32,688 nucleotides of DNA. Origin: a virus. The notes beneath the pieces were generated by a model. That model was not told where the DNA came from. It searched no databases and saw nothing but the letters and a program-made list of their open reading frames with translations. Where the stretch lies: positions 1 through 32,688 of the IMG/VR virus record IMGVR_UViG_3300032931_000365, one strand, 5' to 3'. The translations under genes and the position numbers were made by a program. Position 1 is the stretch's first letter, and each line of letters starts with the position of its first letter. Shown in pieces: positions 22,376-30,268 of the stretch.

Positions 22376-24000
22376 ACCAGCCCCTTATTTAAAACCCAGG
22401 TCCCTTCAATATCGGAAAGGTGTTTTGATACCCGGGATCGGCGGGTGCCCGCGTGGTCATGCCGGATGTATTCCCCGGCGATCTCTTTCCCGTTAAAATC
22501 TCCCAGCCCGGGAAATGCTTTTATGATTTTCCCTGCTAATCCTTTTTTATGAATGTCGAGCATCGTCAAATAACAGGGCGCTCCGTGGTGGACGTAAGGA
22601 TAAAATTTTCTGTAATTTTTTATATTGATCAATTGAAAATAGGGCTGGAGATATCTGACCCAGCCGTTGACGTGCCCGTGCGGCCCATAGACAAAACGGT
22701 TGAAATCCGCTTTCTCATCGATCTCCCCGACCCCGAATGTGTCCTCCTCCATCATCGCCCGCATTTCCTCGATCGGGCTTTTTAACATTTCGATGTCCGT
22801 ATCAAAAATCAGGGCCATCTCCGTCTTGGCCAGGTCAATCCCCATGGCCATCCCCCGGCCGTGGCCGATGTTGTATCCGAGGCTCTGGACCGCCGTGAGA
22901 TTTCCGGCCAGGCTCCGAGCGTAAGCAGCGCAAGGATCCCGGGCGTCGGATCCGTCGATAATAATAATCGGCATCGTGGGATGAAATTTCCGGACGGAAT
23001 TAAAAGCCCGCTCGAGCAGGTCCCTTGTGTTATGACTCACGGTGATCCCGGTGATGTCATCCGGAAAATATGATCGGTAGTTCTCGCCGGTTAATTTCCC
23101 GCTCAGAATATCCAGATAAATTTGCGAATCTCCCGGCGCCCATCTCTTGAGCATTGCCCGGTCGGCGCTGTCTTTAATATTTTGGTACATGGCCGGATTA
23201 TGGCCGATCCCGATTCCGGTCCGCCCAGGCAGACCTTTGATCCCTAAATAAAGTGGTTTATTGCTGTCGCTGAAACGAAATCCCCGCCTGCCCGCCTTCC
23301 GCCATATCCTCAAATCCACATCTGTTTTTTCCCTTTCTCGCAGGATTCCCTGAAGCTCCGGCAAAAACGATTTTCGGAAACCCGTTTCGGAAAGGCTGCA
23401 ATGTGAAAAATTTGAATGGGTACGGTAGCCGCCCGTGGGCAAATAATAATATTTCGCCTGGTTAATCCCGACGACTTCATGGGAATCAAGATGCCGGGCC
23501 ATTTCGTCGATATATCCCGGGGCATAGTAATCGTCGTCCTCCATGATCAGGATCTTGTCGCCCTTGATCAAAGGAAAAGCCGCCGCCAGATTGAGGCTAA
23601 GGGTATGCCTGGGATCGTCCGGCCGTGGTTCGCGCCGGATATATTGCATCGCAGCCGTGGGCCTGAGCGGTGCTTTGCCGTCATCGACTACCAGCCATTG
23701 GTCCGGCTTCCGGGTCTGGTTCGCCATCCAATGTAGGCAAAGCGCAAAGGCCAGGGGCCTGTCTCCGGTCGGGGTGATGACCGTAATCGTCGGCCCGCCC
23801 GGCGCTATTGGCCTCGGGGCTGGGCGATTGCCCGGGCCCGGGGCTACAAAGCCGCCCAGCCAGGGCAGGCCGCCCGCCGTCTTTCTTACGTAAAGCGATC
23901 CGGCTGGGGGTCGCAACCGTGCCAATCGCCCGTCATGGGGCATCCTGGGCCGATTTCCTCCTTTCGGCTTGGGCATCTTTAGCCTGGTGGTCGATATCAT
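22372..24000 (-). CDS. Two-domain glycosyltransferase, 542 aa
   Basis: I choose ATG 24000, which overlaps the mini-protein stop (ATGA). A Pro and Gly-rich N-terminus (about 70 residues) precedes two GT-A modules. The first starts ITVITPTGDRP (72 on), with IMEDDDYY (D155 to D157) as metal motif. The second starts ITGITVSHNTRDLL (316 on), with IFDTDIEM (D400, D402). Two tandem transferases in one chain suggest a two-sugar unit or a repeated step. The second module contains NIGHGRGMAMGIDLAKTE, common in family 2 proteins. Acceptor and sugar are unknown. It is the largest gene of the sugar block. Confidence 0.8.
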   Translation of the reverse strand: MISTTRLKMPKPKGGNRPRMPHDGRLARLRPPAGSLYVRKTAGGLPWLGGFVAPGPGNRPAPRPIAPGGPTITVITPTGDRPLAFALCLHWMANQTRKPDQWLVVDDGKAPLRPTAAMQYIRREPRPDDPRHTLSLNLAAAFPLIKGDKILIMEDDDYYAPGYIDEMARHLDSHEVVGINQAKYYYLPTGGYRTHSNFSHCSLSETGFRKSFLPELQGILREREKTDVDLRIWRKAGRRGFRFSDSNKPLYLGIKGLPGRTGIGIGHNPAMYQNIKDSADRAMLKRWAPGDSQIYLDILSGKLTGENYRSYFPDDITGITVSHNTRDLLERAFNSVRKFHPTMPIIIIDGSDARDPCAAYARSLAGNLTAVQSLGYNIGHGRGMAMGIDLAKTEMALIFDTDIEMLKSPIEEMRAMMEEDTFGVGEIDEKADFNRFVYGPHGHVNGWVRYLQPYFQLINIKNYRKFYPYVHHGAPCYLTMLDIHKKGLAGKIIKAFPGLGDFNGKEIAGEYIRHDHAGTRRSRVSKHLSDIEGTWVLNKGLV

Positions 24001-24218
24001 CTTATCCCTATTTGGTGTCCGCAGCGCAGGCATTTGGCCGCTCGCTTATAACCGGCTTTCTCCAGCCAGCAGGGTGCCCGTCTGATAAACATCGCCGTCC
24101 CATCCCGGGGACAAGGTTCGGTATGGAGCTGGAGTCCCATGGCTTCAATCTGCTGGGTTGCGGTTTTCTTCGCTTGCTCCGGCTGGATTTGTATCTTCAG
24201 GTCGCCGGTCGAAATCAT
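23997..24218 (-). CDS. Cys-rich mini-protein, 73 aa
   Basis: ATG 24218 has a GAGGAGG site with a six-base spacer. The gene begins 74 bases inside the end of the DUF115-like gene, a long overlap, and ends with ATGA into the large transferase. Cysteines near residue 36 (EPCPRDG), residue 50 (APCW) and at the end (CLRCGHQIG) could form a zinc ribbon. No family is recognised. Its position inside the sugar block suggests an assisting role. Confidence 0.55.
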   Translation of the reverse strand: MISTGDLKIQIQPEQAKKTATQQIEAMGLQLHTEPCPRDGTAMFIRRAPCWLEKAGYKRAAKCLRCGHQIGIR

Positions 24219-24945
24219 CCAGGGCCTCCTCAATCGTTCTGAATTCGAAGCAGCGTAGGCCGCTTGTCTGGTTCAAATTTATGACCCGGATCCCCTTCGC
24301 CTGGAGCTGGGGGGCCAGCGCCTCAAAGGCTCTCCGGAAACTTTTATTCGGTCGGGCCGTGAATTTTCCCGGGTAGCCGTCGTGGAAATGGGCGGGGCCT
24401 TCATCGTGCATATCGAATCCCAATAAATAAATCGGGTTCGCGCCCAGGCAAATCGCAATCTGAAGGGCGCCGTACCCGGAATTATTGGAGCTGTAGATCC
24501 CGCCCTTGAGGCTGGCCGGGTATCCCTGCAGCCCGGCGCTCCGGATATAATGGATCTCGGATCCGAAAGGAAAATTTAAGGTATCGAGAAAAACCCGGGC
24601 CCCGGCAAAGGCCAAGAAGGTTCCGCTTTTGAATTTATGGCACCATTGATAAAAAGTCGAATCCATGGAAAAAAGTAAATCTGCAAAAGGGGCGAATTCG
24701 AAGGCCCGATTAATGGCGATCGTCCTCCGTCCGCGCAGCCGCTCGAATTCGAATCCGGCCAAGGAGGGCCCGCCGCCCAAAAGGAAGCAGGGCTGGCCGG
24801 TCCATTGACCGTCGTGGAAGATCTCTGTGATGTGTTTTTTTTGTCCCCTTGCCAGGACCCAGGCTGCCTCGAGCCCATGCTTCCGGCTCCTTAAAATTTT
24901 ATCGACATTATAATCGCGGGTCGTTATCGGGGGTCTGCCAAACAT
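24145..24945 (-). CDS. DUF115/MptE-like protein of the sugar block, 266 aa
   Basis: Start at ATG 24945 with AAGGAG six bases upstream. The family signature is clear: CFLLGGGPSLAGFEFERL (54 on), RTIAIN (74 to 79), FADLLFSMDSTFY (87 on) and a later IYLLGFDMH (172 to 180). Proteins of this Rossmann-like type are related to sugar (sialic or pseudaminic acid) transfer in flagellar glycosylation loci and occur in phages near glycosyltransferases. Here it opens the five-gene sugar block. The precise reaction is not known. The ribosome site can be masked by a CTCC with GGAG hairpin immediately upstream. Confidence 0.65.
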   Translation of the reverse strand: MFGRPPITTRDYNVDKILRSRKHGLEAAWVLARGQKKHITEIFHDGQWTGQPCFLLGGGPSLAGFEFERLRGRRTIAINRAFEFAPFADLLFSMDSTFYQWCHKFKSGTFLAFAGARVFLDTLNFPFGSEIHYIRSAGLQGYPASLKGGIYSSNNSGYGALQIAICLGANPIYLLGFDMHDEGPAHFHDGYPGKFTARPNKSFRRAFEALAPQLQAKGIRVINLNQTSGLRCFEFRTIEEALDDFDRRPEDTNPAGASEENRNPAD

Positions 24946-24970
24946 CCGGCGCTCCTTTTTGAAAAGGGAG

Positions 24971-25018
24971 GCGGGGGCCCTCCCGGCTTTGCCGCCCGGG
25001 TCAAGAAAGGGCCCCCGC
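24971..25018 (-). promoter_or_regulatory. Large hairpin between the capsid gene and the sugar block
   Basis: GCGGGGGCCCT (minus strand, 25018 to 25008) pairs perfectly with AGGGCCCCCGC (24981 to 24971), 11 base pairs, with an inner CCCGG and CCGGG stem. It is followed by CTCCCTTTTC, not by a run of T, so it is not a typical terminator. It may limit read-through from the highly expressed capsid gene or protect its mRNA end. Confidence 0.6.
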
Positions 25019-25057
25019 TCATGTCAAAAATCGGCCAGGCTTTTTAATCCCCTGGTT

Positions 25058-26122
25058 TTACATCCCCGAGGGAATCGTCGGGTCGATGCATTCGACCTGG
25101 TCCAGGTCCCCGATGCATCCGCCGTATCGCATCCATCCGGCTTCGGTGTCCGTATAGGACAAAATGTCGAAATCCGAAAAGAGCGAAAGATCCATCCGGT
25201 ATCCCGCCTTCATTTTGAATTTGGGCAGAATAACGTAATACCGGTTTGTGTTGAGCAGCATCTGCGTGGTGATGTGCTGGAAATTAAAATTGATCTGCTT
25301 TTCGCTCCCGGCGTAATGCTGGAGGGTGACGCTCAGGGCCTGTCGAATTCGGCCTTGGAGCTGCAGGGGCGTCAAAATAACCAGGGTGACGGTTTGAGGT
25401 GAAACTCCGTAGCCTTTTCCTTTGACGTTTTCGAGGATCGCGATAGCCGCCGCGTTGATTGCATTCGCGTCGGCTCTGGCTAGCGCGGTACAATCGTCGC
25501 AGTTCACGGCCTCTGTCGGCCAGCAGGCGCTTTTGGCCGCTCCGGCCGCTTCGAGCAGTGCATAAAAAACGGCCGCTCTGAATTGGTAGGCTTTGTTCCG
25601 GAATTCAATCGCGTTGTCCTCGATCGTCCACCAGTCTCCGTCGTCAAAAAGTTGTCGGTGCCATCCCAGGCCCGCGCCATAGAAATCGAAGTAACAAGTT
25701 TCCTTGTCTCCGCTCATCTGGTAGACATCGATCTTTTCGCCGGGCTTCACGAGCTTAAAGGTCAGGCCGCTCTGGACGTTGTAAACCGTGAATCCGTTTC
25801 GCTTGCTTCCGCCGAAATCCCGGACGTCGTAGATCTGTTCGTAGCTGTTATCCCAATTCGGGATGATGTGGTATTTTTCTATGATCGGCAACATCGAAGG
25901 GGGGAAGTCGGCCGGGGTCGTGAATGCCTGGATTTGGGCTTTTTGAATTTCCTTTCGGAGATCCATGAAAGCCTGGATTTTGTTAAAATCCAGAGGTTCC
26001 TTCGGGACAAAGGTATCCGGCAAAGCCAGGAAATGCTGCAGGGCGCCTCGGAGTTGTCTCTTTTGTTCCGGGTCCTTATGATTGAATTTTTCCCAATCGA
26101 GGTTAAAAATTCTGCTTCTCAT
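25058..26122 (-). CDS. Major capsid protein, 354 aa
   Basis: I choose ATG 26122, behind GGAAGGAAC; the 40 residues further upstream in this frame are low-complexity Arg-rich antisense-like sequence that overlaps the decoration gene. The order (protease-scaffold, decoration protein, this protein) and the size fit an HK97-fold major capsid protein. Features: helical N-arm (FMDLRKEIQKAQIQAF), a Trp and Asp-rich central domain (GAGLGWHRQLFDDGDWWTIE), a helix NKAYQFRAAVFYALLEAAGA and strands NTNRYYVILPKFKMKAGYRM near the C-terminus. Cysteines near 200 (SACWPTEAVNCDDC) are unusual for a capsid protein. Confidence 0.75.
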   Translation of the reverse strand: MRSRIFNLDWEKFNHKDPEQKRQLRGALQHFLALPDTFVPKEPLDFNKIQAFMDLRKEIQKAQIQAFTTPADFPPSMLPIIEKYHIIPNWDNSYEQIYDVRDFGGSKRNGFTVYNVQSGLTFKLVKPGEKIDVYQMSGDKETCYFDFYGAGLGWHRQLFDDGDWWTIEDNAIEFRNKAYQFRAAVFYALLEAAGAAKSACWPTEAVNCDDCTALARADANAINAAAIAILENVKGKGYGVSPQTVTLVILTPLQLQGRIRQALSVTLQHYAGSEKQINFNFQHITTQMLLNTNRYYVILPKFKMKAGYRMDLSLFSDFDILSYTDTEAGWMRYGGCIGDLDQVECIDPTIPSGM

Positions 26123-26151
26123 GTTGTTCCTTCCTTTTTCCTTGCCCTTGC

Positions 26152-26577
26152 CTATTCGAGGAGGGTGGCCTTGTCGCCCTTGAAATCGGTGATGACGTAT
26201 TCGTCGTCGTCGTCGGCGATCTGAACACAGATCCCGATCCAATAAAGCCCGGAGGCATGGTGCTCGACCGGGTCCGCATAAACGCCGGAGTAATAGATTT
26301 TATCTCCGACCGCGAATCCCGTTCCAGCTCCTACGTGCTTAGGGAGTCGGATCTTTTCGGCGTTGTAAATCCCGACGCAATCATCGCCGACCGGGATAAC
26401 CTGGGGGTCCAGGAGATTCCCGTGTGCGTCAAAGAGCGGCTCCCCGAAAAAGGTTATGAAAACCGTATCATGAACCAAAATCAGGTTGCCGTTCTCCACC
26501 CCGCCCACCTGCGTGACGGGGAATTTGGAGCTACACCACTTGCCCATCGGCGTGGCGGTCCTAAGATATTGAGGCAT
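26152..26577 (-). CDS. Capsid decoration protein, DUF2190-like, 141 aa
   Basis: It starts at ATG 26577 behind AAAGGAGAG. The beta-tulip type pattern of phage capsid-stabilising or DUF2190 proteins is visible: FPVTQVGGVENGNLILVHDT, GIYNAEKIRLPKHVGAG, FAVGDKIYYSG, ASGLYWIGICVQIADDDDE and a terminal DFKGDKATLLE. Such proteins bind the outside of mature heads. Its place right before the capsid gene supports this. A role in sugar display on the virion is possible but speculative. Confidence 0.65.
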   Translation of the reverse strand: MPQYLRTATPMGKWCSSKFPVTQVGGVENGNLILVHDTVFITFFGEPLFDAHGNLLDPQVIPVGDDCVGIYNAEKIRLPKHVGAGTGFAVGDKIYYSGVYADPVEHHASGLYWIGICVQIADDDDEYVITDFKGDKATLLE

Positions 26578-26639
26578 TTTTTTTCTCTCCTTTTAAATTA
26601 ATTTCTCTCCGTGTTCTCCGTCAGCATGGCTGCGGTTCG

Positions 26640-27236
26640 TTAGACCTTTGGAATCATCGGATTCTGTTCGGGGTCGAGGTATTTGTCATCAATCGCCCCA
26701 GTCCCGGTCCCGGGCGCCGCCGCTCCGGTCTTGTCCTTTCCGTCCCCTTCCGCCTTTGCGGCCGGGGCCTCGATCTTGATTCCGAATAGCTCCGCCGTGA
26801 TTTTGAATTCATCGAGTTCTTTGTCGAGGTGCATTTTGAATTCGGCCTCCGTCTTGTCGGCTGCCGTAGGCTTGAATTTATCAAGCCGGGGTTCGATGAA
26901 TTTTTTTTGCTGGTCGGTGAGCTTTCGCGTTTCGGCCTCTTTTTTGAAAAGGGTAGGGACTTTGCCGAGGGCGATTTCGCTGTCTTTCTTGGCCAGCGAT
27001 TCCTTGACTTCGGTCAATTCTTTCTCCAGCTTTTTCTTGGCTTCGGACCATTCCTCATCATCGCGTTTTCTGTGATCGTTCAAGACGCCCCTCACGGCCC
27101 TCCGTCTTTCGAGGTCTACTTGCCCGACGAAAACTGGGTCCTTCGTCAGAGCGTCCGTTCCGAATAAATCGGACGGTTCCACGTCCTTTGCCGTTTTGAG
27201 GAATTCCCGGATCTCCTCAATCGTCAACGGTTCCAT
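26640..27236 (-). CDS. Nested scaffold protein from internal start, 198 aa
   Basis: Codon 196 of the protease gene is ATG (27236), preceded by AAGGAG and a five-base spacer, one of the best ribosome sites in the window. It lies exactly at the border between the protease domain and the coiled-coil scaffold, beginning MEPLTIEEIREFLKTAKD. A separate scaffold made in this way is known from lambda (C and Nu3). Evidence is sequence only. Confidence 0.65.
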   Translation of the reverse strand: MEPLTIEEIREFLKTAKDVEPSDLFGTDALTKDPVFVGQVDLERRRAVRGVLNDHRKRDDEEWSEAKKKLEKELTEVKESLAKKDSEIALGKVPTLFKKEAETRKLTDQQKKFIEPRLDKFKPTAADKTEAEFKMHLDKELDEFKITAELFGIKIEAPAAKAEGDGKDKTGAAAPGTGTGAIDDKYLDPEQNPMIPKV

Positions 27237-27821
27237 TTGTTCTCCTTCCCTATGCTGGGCATGGTTAGTTTTTTTTGCGAATGCCTGGACTTGGGCCAGG
27301 AGCGTGGCTCCCGGAAAGCCCGGGCGATTTATCGCCGAATTTCCAAGCGCGATCCCGGTGACCCGTTCAACGTCGCTTGTATAGGTTCCTATTTTCTCGT
27401 CCTTTTTAAAAACAATATCCGCTTCGATCGAGGCTACGTCCAGCGGGATCCCCCGGAAATCGGGCTTTATGTAGGCCACGATGATCGTTGATAATTTTTC
27501 CTTGATCGTCCGGAGTGCCTTGCCCACAACCTCCCCGATCGGGACCCGACCTTCGTGCTCGTTGCTATCGCCATGGTCGTGGAAAAGTTTTATCCCGGCC
27601 TGGATTTTCCGGTAAAGCGCCTCTATCGCCGATCGAAACCAGCGGGAGACGACGGTCCCCGCGCCTACCAATTTTCCCGAGCTGGTTCCTTCGTGTCCAA
27701 TAACGTAGGCTTTAAAAAGCGGGTTCGGGTCCTGTTCTTTGATCCGCTTATATTCCGAGGCTGGAATCATGGCCAGGAGTTCGTCCTCGGCCATGGCCTG
27801 GTACCGGGCTGGGATCCTCAT
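26640..27821 (-). CDS. Prohead protease fused to scaffold, 393 aa
   Basis: Residues 1 to about 185 form a protease domain of the phage prohead protease (S78-like) group: FKAYVIGHEGTSSG, then GIKLFHDHGDSNEHEGRVPI with the likely catalytic His at 81 or 83, and DVASIEADIVF with S131 as likely nucleophile. Residues from 196 on are the scaffold: charged helices with coiled-coil character (SEAKKKLEKELTEVKESLAK) and an Ala and Gly-rich linker. The end is DKYLDPEQNPMIPKV. Cleavage of scaffold and capsid N-termini during head maturation is known for this arrangement. ATG 27821 overlaps the previous stop. Confidence 0.8.
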   Translation of the reverse strand: MRIPARYQAMAEDELLAMIPASEYKRIKEQDPNPLFKAYVIGHEGTSSGKLVGAGTVVSRWFRSAIEALYRKIQAGIKLFHDHGDSNEHEGRVPIGEVVGKALRTIKEKLSTIIVAYIKPDFRGIPLDVASIEADIVFKKDEKIGTYTSDVERVTGIALGNSAINRPGFPGATLLAQVQAFAKKTNHAQHREGEQMEPLTIEEIREFLKTAKDVEPSDLFGTDALTKDPVFVGQVDLERRRAVRGVLNDHRKRDDEEWSEAKKKLEKELTEVKESLAKKDSEIALGKVPTLFKKEAETRKLTDQQKKFIEPRLDKFKPTAADKTEAEFKMHLDKELDEFKITAELFGIKIEAPAAKAEGDGKDKTGAAAPGTGTGAIDDKYLDPEQNPMIPKV

Positions 27822-28114
27822 TTTGCGGACCCCTTCCCGGCCTTCCCCGCCGCCGTAAAGCGATTTTTCCCCGGCTCCGGTGCCTTCCGGGCCGGGGGCT
27901 CGATCCGGGGGCTGGGCTTATCCAGGGCCGTTCCTTTAACGTGCCGGTGAGCATCCATGTAAATCGACGGCCGGGCCGGTCCGATCGTGTCCTGTTCTTT
28001 GGGCTGGTTTTGAGTCGTCATCGGGGGCTTCCATTTGCCCTTCGGATCCCGGGGTTGGTGGTCCGGCTGGGCCTTCGGCTCCGCGACTTTAATTTTGTGC
28101 GTGGTCATGGCCAT
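27818..28114 (-). CDS. Proline and lysine-rich disordered protein, 98 aa
   Basis: I place the start at ATG 28114, just after the previous stop. The product is basic and rich in Pro, Lys, Gln and Gly (KAQPDHQPRDPKGKWKPP, PSPRIEPPARKAPEP) without predicted secondary structure, and ends in GKAGKGSAK. Such proteins between portal and protease genes may be internal head or head-assembly factors. It overlaps the protease start. No family is recognised. Confidence 0.55.
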   Translation of the reverse strand: MAMTTHKIKVAEPKAQPDHQPRDPKGKWKPPMTTQNQPKEQDTIGPARPSIYMDAHRHVKGTALDKPSPRIEPPARKAPEPGKNRFTAAGKAGKGSAK

Positions 28115-28115
28115 G

Positions 28116-28433
28116 TTATTTCTTCTCCTCATCCGATCCTGGAATCATCGGGTTGTTCGCCGGATCCAAATAAAACTCCGGGCCCATTTCCTGGGCCCCT
28201 TCGCTTGCCGCCTCGAAGGATCCGCCTGCATCTTTGCAATGGGCCCGGGCTGCCTCTGCCGTCCATTCGGATTTCGGGTATCGATAAGCCTGTTTTTCGG
28301 ACGCGTTGCTTCCCTTCCGCTTACCCACTAAAATCCTGTAGGATTTCCCTTTGTGGTCCCGCGTGATGTTGCCGACGACCTTGACCGTATCCGGATCCGC
28401 TAACCGGCAGCTATGTTCATTTGGGAATGGCAT
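28116..28433 (-). CDS. Small head protein with YRYPKSEWT domain, 105 aa
   Basis: A strong GAGGAGG site precedes ATG 28433. The sequence NEHSCRLADPDTVKVVGNIT, then KSYRILVGKRKGSN and YRYPKSEWTAEAARAHCKDA followed by GGSFEAA, is a domain I recall near or fused to phage prohead proteases. Its C-terminus FYLDPANNPMIPGSDEEKK closely matches the C-terminus of the protease-scaffold. It probably takes part in head assembly with the scaffold. Confidence 0.65.
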   Translation of the reverse strand: MPFPNEHSCRLADPDTVKVVGNITRDHKGKSYRILVGKRKGSNASEKQAYRYPKSEWTAEAARAHCKDAGGSFEAASEGAQEMGPEFYLDPANNPMIPGSDEEKK

Positions 28434-28478
28434 CGTTGCCCTCCTCTGTCTTTGTTTTAATCTCCTCCATTATTTTTG

Positions 28479-28859
28479 TCAAGGTTTTTTTTGAAGTGCG
28501 ATCGTCGTAGTCATGGCGATCTGCCAGTCTGAAATCTTCTCCAGGATCTTCGTGCCCTGAGCCTGGTTCGCTGTTAGAAGCGCCATGCATTTACAAAGTT
28601 CGTCCGCGTTTTTATCAATCCTCTCAATTTTTTGGTTGGCTTCAATCGCTCCCGTCATGTGGCTCTGGACCTGGGCGATGTATCCAGGGTTGAGGATGTT
28701 CTCTGCCTTCCCGTTTCCTCTGCCTTTGTATTTCAGGGTCCAGGCTAAAATGCGATCAATAACAAGGAGTGCGAAAATCCCGCCGACCCCCAACTCGATG
28801 ATGCTCGAGCTTCTGGTCAAAGTCTTGACGGCTTCTACAGCCTGCTGGGGGTCTATCAT
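28479..28859 (-). CDS. Single-pass membrane protein, 126 aa
   Basis: The ATG at 28859 overlaps the portal stop (ATGA). One membrane segment lies near residues 20 to 41 (IIELGVGGIFALLVIDRILA), followed by a cytoplasmic or periplasmic region with a Cys pair (ELCKCMALL) and helices. The order of a single membrane helix and a helical tail resembles some holin or spanin-like proteins, but the location between portal and protease is not the usual lysis site. Function is unknown. Confidence 0.6.
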   Translation of the reverse strand: MIDPQQAVEAVKTLTRSSSIIELGVGGIFALLVIDRILAWTLKYKGRGNGKAENILNPGYIAQVQSHMTGAIEANQKIERIDKNADELCKCMALLTANQAQGTKILEKISDWQIAMTTTIALQKKP

Positions 28860-30256
28860 CGGGCGCCTGCCTGGCTCCGGCTGTCGATCTGGTCCTCATC
28901 CGTGGCCGGGGGCTCATCCTTCGGCGTGAAGGGAATCACGGCGCCGCCTTTTTTCTTAAATGCGGAATCGGATTCCGTCCTTTTCATTTCCTCATCGACA
29001 TCGACCCCGGGAATCTTGCTCAGGAAAAGTTCGTCGGATATTTTCCCGGCCAGGGCTGCGGGCAGAAAGACGTCCTTCAAATTCTGCCAGCTTTGGGCGC
29101 TGATGTATGGGATGTCGATCTTAATCAATGCCGGGTCCAGCTTCGTGCTCCTTTGCTCGAGGCCTGTTTTCGTGTTAAATATTGCCATCGCCTTGCCCAG
29201 CATTTCCTCATAGCAGCCCTTCCAGGTCTGCCGTTCCTTCAGCGTGGCCGCGAATATTAACTCCAGGAAATTATCGGCCGTTGCCCTGTTCGATAAAAGC
29301 TCCGGGAATCCCAGGAAATGGACGGGCACCCCAGTCGCCCCGCTTATGATCTTGGCCAGCGTCAAAATTTCTTTGATCAACGAATCGACCCCGGCCATCG
29401 AAGGCTGGGAATAATTAAAATCTCCGTTCGTGCAGACTCCCTTTTTGATTTTCCAATTTATCATGTCCAGATCCGCTTGCCCTTTTTTCGCGTCCGCCGC
29501 CGTTAGGAATTTGACCCATAAAAGCGGGCCGGAAAAAATGCGATCAATCTCCCGCAGATCCCGCAGCGCTTTGTCCAAATCGTCGATCTTGGAAAGGCAT
29601 TTCATTATTTTGGGCGCCGCATTATTCGGCTCGTTAATCCTTCCGCCGAATTTTTTGTAAATGAAGTCAGGGGGTTCGAGGGTGATGTCTTGCCCGCCTT
29701 CATCCTTCCAGATCACGGTCTGAATGTCGAGATAATCCTGGGGGTTCGGCTGGACCTTGTATTTCTTTGAAAGCCAGGAAACATAGCGGGCTGATACCAT
29801 CTTGTCTTTTTCTTCCCAAAAAAGGCGGACTAAAATCTTGCCCTCGATCTCCGCCTCCTTTGCGAATTCCTGGATGATCTCTTTGTCGAGATCGTTATAT
29901 TTTAGAAAATCCTCAGCGAATTCCAGCTCCGCTTCGCCGTCGTCCTTTTCGGCCGGCATCAGCTTTATTCCCTCAGCGATCGTGAAGGCCGCTCGGAGAT
30001 CGATAATGTTGCCGGTCTGGACGACACCCCAATCGGCGGTACCGTTATATTTGTTGTTGATCTCCAGGACCGCCTGGTCATAGGTCGGATAATAATTCGA
30101 TTTGTATTTTTTTGTGTCCTCCCGGGCCATCAGGATTTCGCTACTCATTTGGGCCTGGAGAAGTTTGGCTTGTTGGATCTTGACCTGCAGGCTGGCGATC
30201 TCCCGGGAATCCCGGGAATGTTGACGGACATCTTTAAAAAAATTCGCTATGCTCAT
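28856..30256 (-). CDS. Portal protein, 466 aa
   Basis: It follows the large terminase by 12 bases with ATG 30256 behind GGGAGG. The sequence fits the portal layout: a helical start, GTADWGVVQTGNIIDLRAAF (about 73 on), the wing with EIEGKILVRLFWEEKDKM, a stem region PLLWVKFLTAADAKKGQAD, and GATGVPVHFLGFPELLSNRAT, typical of portal stem and clip. The C-terminus is acidic and flexible. Portal rings form the DNA entry vertex and bind terminase. Length is in the normal range. Confidence 0.8.
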   Translation of the reverse strand: MSIANFFKDVRQHSRDSREIASLQVKIQQAKLLQAQMSSEILMAREDTKKYKSNYYPTYDQAVLEINNKYNGTADWGVVQTGNIIDLRAAFTIAEGIKLMPAEKDDGEAELEFAEDFLKYNDLDKEIIQEFAKEAEIEGKILVRLFWEEKDKMVSARYVSWLSKKYKVQPNPQDYLDIQTVIWKDEGGQDITLEPPDFIYKKFGGRINEPNNAAPKIMKCLSKIDDLDKALRDLREIDRIFSGPLLWVKFLTAADAKKGQADLDMINWKIKKGVCTNGDFNYSQPSMAGVDSLIKEILTLAKIISGATGVPVHFLGFPELLSNRATADNFLELIFAATLKERQTWKGCYEEMLGKAMAIFNTKTGLEQRSTKLDPALIKIDIPYISAQSWQNLKDVFLPAALAGKISDELFLSKIPGVDVDEEMKRTESDSAFKKKGGAVIPFTPKDEPPATDEDQIDSRSQAGAR

Positions 30257-30268
30257 CGACCCCTCCCG

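Noticed and set aside
25058-26242. Longer start for the major capsid gene
   Set aside because: The extra 40 residues are Arg-rich, overlap the decoration gene and lack a ribosome site; ATG 26122 has one.
28479-28859. Holin
   Set aside because: Only one membrane segment and no endolysin or spanin nearby; left as membrane protein of unknown role.
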